Below are positions 7,934 through 12,905 of a DNA stretch of 12,905 nt, one piece after another; the stretch's first letter is position 1, and each line of letters opens with the position of its first letter. The stretch spans positions 1 through 12,905 of the forward strand of contig NZ_DAFZ01000012.1 in the NCBI RefSeq assembly GCF_002498065.1, given 5' to 3'. The DNA comes from Methanoculleus sp. UBA208 (GTDB lineage: Archaea; Halobacteriota; Methanomicrobia; Methanomicrobiales; Methanoculleaceae). The notes beneath the pieces are model-generated. The model was given only the letters and a program-made list of their open reading frames with translations, searched no databases and was not told where the DNA came from. Made by a program: the position numbers and the translations under genes.

Positions 7934-8836
7934 TCACAGGATCTTCTTCAGGAACGGCTCAACATCGATGGCATGAAGGTCGAGTGCGAGCTCGTCCGGG
8001 CTCATGCCCTGAGCCAGTCCCAGGAGTTCGTTGTAGTGCAGGACGGGGATGCCGTATTCGGCACCGAACTTCTCCTTGATCTCGATCTGACCGCGGTCGA
8101 ACTGGAGCTGGCAGAACGGACAGACTTCGGTGACTGCATCGACGCCTACGTCCTGCATATTGATCATCTTCTCGTTCGTGATATCGAGCGCGTGTGCCAG
8201 ATCGTATCCGCGGACACCGCCGCCGGCGCCGCAGCACTGCATCTTGTTGCGATACTGGACCGGCTCGGCGCCGAGAGCGGCGACGAGTTCTTCGATCCAC
8301 ATCGGGTTCTCGGTGTCACCGAAGTGCCGCTCCTTGCCGGGCTTCATCAGGTGGCAGCCGTAGTGGACGGCGATCTTCGCACCGGTCAGGGGACGCGTGA
8401 TGCTGTCGGCGATCTTCTTGACGCCTACGATCTCGGGGTCGTAGTAGAGCTCGGCAAGGTGCCAGACGTCGACGGTTCCCTTGAACTCCATGTCGATCTC
8501 TTTGAGCACCTCGTTGACTCCGTCGCGGAGTTCGTCGTTGTGCTTCAGTTTGTGGTTGACTTCCCAGATGGATTTGTAGCACCCGTTGCAGACCAGGGCG
8601 ATGTCCATGCCCATCTGCTCGGCGAGCACGACGTTCCGGGCCGCCATTGCGTACCAGACGTTTAAGTCGATCGAACCGAACGCACCCGGTGCCGGGCAGC
8701 AACTTGCGCCCTTAAGGGGGAGAAGGTCGATGCCGACGTTCTTGCTGGTCCGGATGGCCGCCGCCTCGATGCCGGGGTACCGGTTCGGGGCGATGCATCC
8801 GAGGAAGAATGCATACTGGTGATTGTTTCCGCTCAT
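7934..8836 (-). CDS. hdrB: heterodisulfide reductase subunit B (catalytic, two non-cubane [4Fe-4S] clusters)
   Basis: HdrB holds the active site that cleaves CoM-S-S-CoB. The 300-residue protein has two complete CCG-domain signatures of the form C-x31-39-CC-x35-36-CxxC. The first is Cys14, Cys46-Cys47, Cys83 and Cys86 (spacing 31 and 35). The second is Cys161, Cys201-Cys202, Cys239 and Cys242 (spacing 39 and 36). These ligate the paired non-cubane clusters seen in the Mvh-Hdr structure. There is no membrane segment, so this is the soluble HdrABC type and not the membrane HdrDE type. The ATG at 8836 is preceded by a purine-rich stretch (GGGAG at 8846-8850) and lies 4 nt after the hdrC stop. 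Its own stop sits inside the hdrA ribosome binding region. All expected cysteines are present. Confidence 0.97.
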   Translation of the reverse strand: MSGNNHQYAFFLGCIAPNRYPGIEAAAIRTSKNVGIDLLPLKGASCCPAPGAFGSIDLNVWYAMAARNVVLAEQMGMDIALVCNGCYKSIWEVNHKLKHNDELRDGVNEVLKEIDMEFKGTVDVWHLAELYYDPEIVGVKKIADSITRPLTGAKIAVHYGCHLMKPGKERHFGDTENPMWIEELVAALGAEPVQYRNKMQCCGAGGGVRGYDLAHALDITNEKMINMQDVGVDAVTEVCPFCQLQFDRGQIEIKEKFGAEYGIPVLHYNELLGLAQGMSPDELALDLHAIDVEPFLKKIL

Positions 8837-8840
8837 GGTT

Positions 8841-9422
8841 TCACTCTCCCTCCGCGAGGATCCTGTCCGCGTTCTCTTTCAGCCTGTAGTGGTCGAGGAT
8901 CTTTCTGATACCGGGCAGGTACTCGGGGTACTTGTGCGTCGTCTCAGGCTCTTCCTCGAGGCCGAGTTTCTTTCTGGCCGCACGGTTCGCGTCGTTGTTC
9001 GGGACACCGTGGCCCGACTTGTAGATCAGCTGGACGGTCTGGAGGAAGTTGCGCGGAACGATGTCCCGCTTGAACGCCAGGTTCCGCATCGCCATGATCG
9101 CGTCGGTCGGCGCGAGGTCGCGGGGGCACCGGTCGGTGCAGCTGTAACAGGTGGTGCAGAGCCAGAGGTCCGGGTCGGTGAGGCACTCTTCCTCGAGACC
9201 GAGGACTGCCTTGCGCATGAACAGCCGGATACGGTACGAACTCCGCGGTGCCGAGGGGCACGAACCGGTGCAGGTGCCGCACTGGTAGCACATGTGGGCG
9301 GCCGTCTGCCCGATATTCTCAACTTCTTTGAGGAACTCGGGGTTGCTGTCAGGAGCGTAGTACTTCCTGTCCCGAAGTTTCTCAGCGAGATTCTGGTCCT
9401 TATAGTCTTTCTTCACTGCCAT
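8841..9422 (-). CDS. hdrC: heterodisulfide reductase subunit C (two [4Fe-4S])
   Basis: HdrC relays electrons from HdrA to HdrB. The 193-residue protein has two ferredoxin motifs, CYQCGTCTGSCP (Cys45/48/51/55) and CTTCYSCTDRCP (Cys89/92/95/99), within an alpha-helical frame that is characteristic of soluble HdrC. The N-terminal 40 residues are charged and the C-terminal 90 residues carry no further cysteine. Length matches the family (about 180-195). GAGGGA at 9429-9434, 6 nt upstream, supports the ATG at 9422; the fwdF stop (9433-9435) overlaps this site. The gene order hdrC-hdrB-hdrA here is continuous, unlike many class I methanogens where hdrA is separated from hdrCB. Confidence 0.96.
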   Translation of the reverse strand: MAVKKDYKDQNLAEKLRDRKYYAPDSNPEFLKEVENIGQTAAHMCYQCGTCTGSCPSAPRSSYRIRLFMRKAVLGLEEECLTDPDLWLCTTCYSCTDRCPRDLAPTDAIMAMRNLAFKRDIVPRNFLQTVQLIYKSGHGVPNNDANRAARKKLGLEEEPETTHKYPEYLPGIRKILDHYRLKENADRILAEGE

Positions 9423-9432
9423 TGGCTATCCC

Positions 9433-10602
9433 TCATGCCTCTTCTGCTTCTCCCAGAACTTTGACCTCGACCTCTCCGGGGGCGGTCTCTTTGACCTTCG
9501 ACGTCCTCGGGGCGAGCAGTTTCTCTTTGATCTGCTTGAAGAGATCCGTCTCCTTGTCCTGCATCCGGATACCAGTCCGCCGCAGGATGATCGCATCCTC
9601 GCTCGGGCAGGCGTTGACGCAGGCACCGCAGAGGATACAGAAGTCCTTGTTGATGGCGATGTTGGCCTCGACCTCTCCCTTCATCTCCTTTGCCGGGACG
9701 GGGGTGGGCAGGTAGAGCGCGTTGCAGGGGCAGACCTCAACACAGGTCGAACAGCCGCCGGGGCACTTCTCGGGGTTGATCTCAATATCTCCCTCGAAGA
9801 TCTTCTCGACGGTGATTGCCTCCTGGGGGCAGGTCTCGACGCACCAGGTACAGGTGCAGCAGTTGTCCTGCTCGATGTTGACCTTGCCGGGCAGCTTGTC
9901 GCTGATGATCTCGCGTTCGAGGGTGATGCACTCCTGGGGGCAGGCCTCGACGCAGATGTTGCACCCGTCGCAGGTGGCCTCCTCCCACTTGACTTCCCCT
10001 TCGATCTTGCCGGTCTCGGGGTTCGGGGCGTTGCGGACCACGGTGATGCTCGGACAGAGCTCGCCGCAGATGCCGCAGACGTCGCACTTCTCGGTGTCGA
10101 CGGCAAACGTCGTCTTGGTCTGCAGTGCAGCCTGACGCGGTTTGCCTTCTTCGTCGCTGCCCTCGAATGCGGGGACATCACGGTTGATGGCGTCCCTCGG
10201 GCAGGCTTCTTCACAGATGGTGCAACAGTCGCACTTCTCCTCGTCGATTACGGTGACCATGTCGTAGGTGGGGAATCCCTCCTTCTCAAGAATCGGGAGC
10301 CTCTCCTCCCCGTCAATCTTGAGCGTCATCGCGTTGAAGGGGCACATGATGACACAGACACCACAGTACGAACACTTCTCAGGGTTGACGTCGACAGGTT
10401 CTGCGTAGTCGATTGCCCCGCGGCGCGTCGCACCGACGGGTCCGAGCACGATTGCCTCTTCGGGGCAGGCGTCGACACAGATGCCGCAGCCAGTGCACGT
10501 CTCTGCGTTAAGGATCAGGTTGTTAACGGCCTTCAGGAGCCTCTGCTCCATGATGACGTTCTGTCCTTCCCGCGTTTTGGAATACTTTGGAAACAATGCC
10601 AT
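9433..10602 (-). CDS. fwdF: polyferredoxin subunit F of formylmethanofuran dehydrogenase (eight [4Fe-4S])
   Basis: FwdF is the electron wire that brings low-potential electrons to the FwdB active site and, in known structures, links Fwd units to each other and to Hdr. The 389-residue protein has eight CxxCxxCxxxCP-type motifs, starting at Cys36, 77, 124, 173, 211, 248, 280 and 322, which equals the cluster count of characterised FwdF. The seventh reads CPGGCSTCVEVCP and has one extra residue between the first two cysteines. Motifs three (CDCCTIC) and six (CCTCTWC) each hold an additional cysteine. The C-terminal 45 residues (from about 345) are charged and cysteine-free. GGAGTGAT at 10611-10618, 8 nt upstream, supports the ATG at 10602. 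A generic polyferredoxin (MvhB-like, usually 12 clusters) is the alternative, but count and context favour FwdF. Confidence 0.92.
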   Translation of the reverse strand: MALFPKYSKTREGQNVIMEQRLLKAVNNLILNAETCTGCGICVDACPEEAIVLGPVGATRRGAIDYAEPVDVNPEKCSYCGVCVIMCPFNAMTLKIDGEERLPILEKEGFPTYDMVTVIDEEKCDCCTICEEACPRDAINRDVPAFEGSDEEGKPRQAALQTKTTFAVDTEKCDVCGICGELCPSITVVRNAPNPETGKIEGEVKWEEATCDGCNICVEACPQECITLEREIISDKLPGKVNIEQDNCCTCTWCVETCPQEAITVEKIFEGDIEINPEKCPGGCSTCVEVCPCNALYLPTPVPAKEMKGEVEANIAINKDFCILCGACVNACPSEDAIILRRTGIRMQDKETDLFKQIKEKLLAPRTSKVKETAPGEVEVKVLGEAEEA

Positions 10603-10617
10603 ATTCTAGTATCACTC

Positions 10618-10890
10618 CTAGGCTTCCACTTTTCGGGCCTTCGCCCGGCTCTCCCACGGTCCTGCAAGCTTGATAACCCCATAGGGGCACGCCTGGACGC
10701 ATACGCCGCAACCGGCGCAGAGCTCGGAGTTGAAATCAAGGATGACGGCTTTGCCGTCTTTGACCTTGTAGATCTTCTCCTTCGTCACCGGATCTTCGGT
10801 GTAGAGCTCGAGAGCGTCGACCGGACATGCCACCACGCAGTTATTGCAGCCTGTACATCGTTCCATATTGATGTGCAATGCAAATGCCAT
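10618..10890 (-). CDS. fwdG: two-cluster ferredoxin, likely formylmethanofuran dehydrogenase subunit G
   Basis: First gene of the operon. The 90-residue protein has two [4Fe-4S] motifs, CTGCNNCVVACP (Cys12/15/18/22) and CAGCGVCVQACP (Cys58/61/64/68), separated by a 35-residue charged insertion, and a basic tail. Size and place next to fwdF fit FwdG, which connects FwdF to the catalytic FwdBD part. A free ferredoxin accepting electrons from HdrA is also possible. The frame is open upstream to 10944, but I choose the ATG at 10890. The extra 18 residues would be read from the AT-rich promoter, while GGTG at 10900-10903 lies 9 nt before this ATG and the protein then starts right before the first cluster. 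The ribosome binding site is weak compared with the other genes. Confidence 0.78.
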   Translation of the reverse strand: MAFALHINMERCTGCNNCVVACPVDALELYTEDPVTKEKIYKVKDGKAVILDFNSELCAGCGVCVQACPYGVIKLAGPWESRAKARKVEA

Positions 10891-10902
10891 GGTATCACGC
10901 AC

Positions 10903-10910
10903 CAGATCTG
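10903..10910. promoter_or_regulatory. CAGATCTG palindrome near the fwdG start
   Basis: An 8-bp perfect palindrome directly beside the 7-3-7 inverted repeat and 13 nt before the fwdG ATG. With the next bases its minus-strand reading is GATCAGATCTG; GATCAGAT is also found at 1009-1016 at the edge of the mcr palindrome. Eight-base palindromes are common by chance, so this alone is weak. Confidence 0.25.
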
Positions 10911-10960
10911 ATCGATTAAAAATCGATATAAAAAGAATTGTCAAAGAATATACATAAACT
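10911..10960 (-). promoter_or_regulatory. promoter region of the fwd-hdr operon with inverted repeat
   Basis: Two TATA-like cores occur on the minus strand: TTTTTATATCG at 10924-10934, and TTTATGTATATTC at 10946-10958. Initiation about 25 nt downstream would give leaders of roughly 13 or 38 nt before the fwdG ATG. A perfect inverted repeat, ATCGATT-AAA-AATCGAT (10911-10927), overlaps the nearer core and the expected start site, the place where a repressor would block access. Function is inferred from position. Confidence 0.5.
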
Positions 10961-11606
10961 TTCTGAAATCCGGCAGTCTTATATTCCAGAACTATGATTA
11001 TTCGTCAATTTTTATAAATTAAAACGGTTGTTATGTTAATCCGATGTTCAAAATCTCGTCGTCAAACGCACTTTCGGGGGTGAAGGGAAAAGGAAAACCT
11101 TAAATTATAGATCGGGGTTTGTGATGAAAATTGGTGGCCGATTTGACCCGGTAGCGTTGAGAGCGGCCCGGATAGCCTCGCTGGCCGTGCGTAACCATAT
11201 CACCCCTCCCGATAGTGTCCCACCCGGCGTTGCGCGGTGTTGAGAGTAACCGTTTCTGTATCCGTTGGTTCTTAGCACTCCGTGATGGATGCCCGGGCTC
11301 GCCGGGAAGGACACACCCGGATCCTGTGCCCGCGATCCCGCTTGCCGCATCCGGGATAGCGCCGCCGGACAGGCCTGCCTGCCCGGGGCATGCTTAACCC
11401 GGTCCCTGCTGGTGGTATGGGTTGCATGGCCGTTTCACGCCTGGAAGGTGCAACGGGGGAACCGCGGGGTGTCCCGGGGTCCTCTTTCCCGGTTCCTTTT
11501 ACATTTACCTGCCGGGAGGGCGGATGTCGGTGGATAAACGGGGCCGGAGGGCGGCCGCGCGGTTTGGATTCCCATGACTGTCCGGCACCGGCCTGCTCGG
11601 CCGCCG

Positions 11607-11633
11607 GGAAAAAAAGAAACCTTATTCTGTCCA
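11607..11633 (+). promoter_or_regulatory. candidate ftr promoter
   Basis: A purine run (GGGAAAAAAAGAAACC) leads into CTTATTCTG at 11621-11629, which resembles an archaeal BRE followed by a TATA box. It lies about 45 nt before the ftr ATG, so initiation about 25 nt downstream would leave a leader of about 20-25 nt that still includes the ribosome binding site at 11655-11660. Confidence 0.5.
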
Positions 11634-11671
11634 CATCGTAACATTGTAGCAAACGAGGTGTATTCTGTCCA
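11623..11671 (+). repeat. 11-bp direct repeat TATTCTGTCCA at the ftr start
   Basis: TATTCTGTCCA occurs at 11623-11633 within the candidate promoter and again at 11661-11671, where the final A is the first base of the ftr start codon. The copies are 38 bp apart start to start. The repeat could be a pair of protein-binding sites or a trace of a small duplication. Confidence 0.6.
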
Positions 11672-12579
11672 TGGAATTGAATGGCGTTACTATCGATGAT
11701 ACCTATGCAGAGGCGTTCCCGACCTGGGTGGCACGGCCCATAATCACCGCCGTCACCGAGGAGTGGGCATACAAGGCAGCAGTGGAGGCCGTCGGCTTTG
11801 CCACTTCCACCATCGGGTGTCCGGCAGAGGCGGGTATCGACTGCTTCGTCTCCGCCGACGAGACCCCCGACGGACGGCCCGGTTATGCAATCATGATCTG
11901 TGCGAGCAAGAAGAAGCTCAAAGAGCAGGTCGTCGAGCGCCTCGCCGAGTGCATCCTCACCGCCCCGACGACGGCGGTCTTCGACGGTCTTTCGGACGTC
12001 GTCGCCGAGGTCCCGGAGAAGCTCCCGGTCAAGCTCCACTTCTTCGGCGACGGCTACGAGGAGAAGCGCGAGGTCGGCGGCAGGACCGTCTGGGCCATCC
12101 CGATCATGGAGGGCGAGTATATCGGTGAGGAAGAGTTCGGCGCCGTCAAGGGCGTTGCGGGCGGTAACTTCTTCATCATGGGCGAGAACCAGATGGCCGC
12201 CCTGACGGCCGCCCAGGCGGCGGTCGACGCCATCAGCGGCGTCTGCGGTGTCATCACGCCCTTCCCCGGCGGCATCGTCGCAAGCGGCTCGAAGGTCGGG
12301 AGCAACAAGTACAAGTTCATGGGCGCAAGCACGAACGAGGCCTACTGCCCGACCCTCCGCGACAGGGTCGAGAACAGCAAGGTCCCCGAGGGCGTCAAGG
12401 CGGTCTACGAGATCGTCATCGACGGCGTCGACGAGGACTCGATCAGGACCGCGATGGCCGAGGGCATCCGTGCGGCAAGCAAGGTGCCGGGCGTGAAGTT
12501 CATCAGCGCCGGGAACTTCGGCGGCAGCCTCGGGCCGTTCAAGTTCGAGCTGAAGGACGTCCTGGCTGAGTATCTCTAA
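11671..12579 (+). CDS. ftr: formylmethanofuran:tetrahydromethanopterin formyltransferase
   Basis: Cytoplasmic enzyme of step two of CO2 reduction to methane; it moves the formyl group from formylmethanofuran to N5 of tetrahydromethanopterin. The 302-residue protein starts MELNGVTIDDTYAEAFPTW and contains family-typical segments such as ARPIITAVTEEWAYKAAVEA, TSTIGCPAEAGID, PDGRPGYAIMIC, GVITPFPGGIVASGSKVGSN and GASTNEAYCPTLR; the end, SAGNFGGSLGPFKFELKDVL, is also characteristic. Length is that of the family (about 297-303), and it is rich in acidic residues, as known Ftr are. GAGGTG at 11655-11660 lies 10 nt before the ATG, a little far but with no nearer competitor. It is transcribed away from the fwd-hdr operon and is followed directly by a T-tract, so it is probably monocistronic. 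Confidence 0.98.
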   Translation: MELNGVTIDDTYAEAFPTWVARPIITAVTEEWAYKAAVEAVGFATSTIGCPAEAGIDCFVSADETPDGRPGYAIMICASKKKLKEQVVERLAECILTAPTTAVFDGLSDVVAEVPEKLPVKLHFFGDGYEEKREVGGRTVWAIPIMEGEYIGEEEFGAVKGVAGGNFFIMGENQMAALTAAQAAVDAISGVCGVITPFPGGIVASGSKVGSNKYKFMGASTNEAYCPTLRDRVENSKVPEGVKAVYEIVIDGVDEDSIRTAMAEGIRAASKVPGVKFISAGNFGGSLGPFKFELKDVLAEYL

Positions 12580-12580
12580 A

Positions 12581-12594
12581 TCTCTTTTTTTTCT
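12581..12594 (+). terminator. T-tract terminator of ftr
   Basis: Two bases after the ftr stop codon the plus strand reads TCTC, eight T, then CT. Oligo-T without a stem is the usual archaeal intrinsic termination signal, and its position right behind the stop fits. Confidence 0.65.
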
Positions 12595-12837
12595 GTTGTG
12601 GCGGCTTTTGAGGCTGGTGTCTGGTTGCTATTGTTGGCGGAGCCGTGGCCTTTGGGGGCAGGGCTGGTGAAGGTTTTCGGTGCAGTGAAGTTGATGTGAC
12701 ATCTGGAGTTTAAGCACCGTTACTCGGGTTGCAGTTACTGGGATGCCCAAATCGAGGCTTCGTTGGAGTGCTTAGTCCGTCGTACCGTAGCCAGCCGCAA
12801 ACCTATAACACGGATTCCGTGGGGATATCGCCCCGCA

Positions 12838-12862
12838 GGGGGGTGGGGACAGGGGAGGGGGG
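12838..12862 (+). repeat. G-quadruplex motif (four G tracts of at least 4, loops 1-3-1)
   Basis: The plus strand reads G6-T-G4-ACA-G4-A-G6, a textbook intramolecular quadruplex pattern with very short loops. It is flanked by C tracts that could pair with the same Gs: CCCC at 12831-12834 before it and CCCCCC at 12866-12871 after it. Folding in vivo is not shown by the sequence. Confidence 0.6.
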
Positions 12863-12888
12863 AGACCCCCCTCAAAGCCTAACGGCTT
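12855..12888. repeat. tandem hairpins 8-3-8 and 5-4-5
   Basis: GAGGGGGG-AGA-CCCCCCTC (12855-12873) is a perfect 8-bp stem with a 3-nt loop. It is followed by AAGCC-TAAC-GGCTT (12875-12888), a 5-bp stem with a 4-nt loop. The first stem uses the last G tract of the quadruplex motif, so the two folds exclude each other. No T-tract follows, so a simple terminator is unlikely in the plus direction. Confidence 0.55.
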
Positions 12889-12905
12889 CTCGTGCTCCGT
12901 TCCTG

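Larger units (their letters stand above)
1211..10890 (-). other. fwdG-fwdF-hdrCBA-mvhD-fwdDBAC operon
   Basis: Ten minus-strand genes are packed with gaps of -4 to about 26 nt. fwdD and fwdB overlap in ATGA (5048-5051), hdrA and mvhD abut exactly (5901/5900), and the fwdF, hdrC and hdrB stop codons fall within or near the next ribosome binding site. The only long flanking gaps are at the two ends, so I infer one transcript starting near 10900-10930. The content joins the CO2-reducing formylmethanofuran dehydrogenase with the electron-bifurcating heterodisulfide reductase, which are known in other methanogens to act together and to form large complexes. Confidence 0.85.
10891..11670. other. 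780-nt divergent intergenic region without a recognised gene
   Basis: The part at 10903-11040 is AT-rich and carries the promoter of the fwd-hdr operon. From 11041 to 11610 the sequence is GC-rich like coding DNA, but no frame on either strand gives a protein I recognise, and the longer open frames are overlapping and low-complexity. A plus-strand TATA-like stretch (CCTTAAATTATAG, 11098-11110) precedes a 39-codon frame at 11124-11243 with no recognisable content. An imperfect stem (GCGATCCCG, 11332-11340, with CGGGATAGC, 11352-11360) could belong to a structured transcript. From 11607 the ftr promoter follows. Confidence 0.6.
12595..12905. other. 311-nt region without a recognised gene
   Basis: No convincing coding frame is visible on either strand. 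The stretch holds an inverted repeat TAAGCAC/GTGCTTA (12711-12717 with 12768-12774) that encloses shorter complementary segments (CTCG 12723-12726 with CGAG 12752-12755), a TATA-like CTATAA at 12803-12808 preceded by AAAC, and the G-rich element at 12821-12888. It may be a 5' region of a gene beyond the right edge or a small RNA locus. Confidence 0.5.

Noticed and set aside
5394..7976. 860-codon open frame on the plus strand, antisense to mvhD and hdrA
   Set aside because: Same pattern: biased composition and no domain, and the opposite strand carries clear mvhD and hdrA with conserved cysteine motifs.
11124..11243. 39-codon plus-strand frame behind a TATA-like element
   Set aside because: No ribosome binding site at a proper distance and no recognisable sequence, so not listed as a gene; kept as part of the intergenic finding.
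11272..12039. 255-codon minus-strand frame overlapping the start of ftr and the upstream region
   Set aside because: It is antisense to ftr for nearly half its length, has no recognisable domain, and no ribosome binding site stands out.
12711..12774. tRNA-like size with a 7-bp closing stem
   Set aside because: No T-loop consensus, anticodon arm or proper acceptor end on either strand.
1..12905. CRISPR array, insertion sequence or integrated element
   Set aside because: No regularly spaced repeats, transposase, integrase or terminal inverted repeats are visible, and the genes are core metabolism with uniform style.

Overview
The window is a core methanogenesis locus from a hydrogenotrophic methanogenic archaeon. 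The gene content (mcr, fwd, hdr, ftr), the GC-rich coding style, GGAGGTGA-type ribosome binding sites and AT-rich TATA-type promoters fit an order such as Methanomicrobiales (Methanoculleus-like). The taxon is inferred from general resemblance, not from a search.

Layout. Positions 1-847 (minus strand) hold the N-terminal two thirds of mcrB, the first gene of an mcr operon that runs off the left edge. Positions 848-1210 are the mcr promoter/leader region and contain a perfect 16-bp palindrome. Positions 1211-10890 (minus strand) are one tight ten-gene array, transcribed right to left: fwdG-like ferredoxin, fwdF polyferredoxin, hdrC, hdrB, hdrA, mvhD, fwdD, fwdB, fwdA, fwdC. Genes overlap by up to 4 nt or are separated by at most about 26 nt, and ribosome binding sites often lie on or next to the preceding stop codon, so this is almost certainly one operon. 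Positions 10891-11670 hold the operon promoter, a GC-rich stretch in which I recognise no gene, and the ftr promoter. Positions 11671-12579 (plus strand) are ftr, followed by a T-rich terminator. The last 326 bases have no recognisable gene but contain a strong G-quadruplex/hairpin motif.

How the genes work together. Fwd reduces CO2 onto methanofuran using low-potential electrons, and Ftr passes the formyl group to tetrahydromethanopterin. At the other end of the pathway Mcr releases methane and makes the CoM-S-S-CoB heterodisulfide. HdrABC with MvhD reduces that heterodisulfide and, by flavin-based electron bifurcation at HdrA, supplies the low-potential electrons to Fwd through the eight-cluster FwdF. 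One operon therefore encodes both ends of the energy-coupling loop. No hydrogenase (mvhAG) or formate dehydrogenase (fdhAB) subunit is present here, so the electron donor to MvhD must be encoded elsewhere.

I see no mobile element, CRISPR array, tRNA or rRNA. The protein-coding content is well known. The less explained signals are regulatory: related CAGAT/ATCTG palindromes upstream of both mcr and the fwd-hdr operon, an inverted repeat over the operon TATA region, a direct repeat at the ftr start, and the G-rich element at the right edge.
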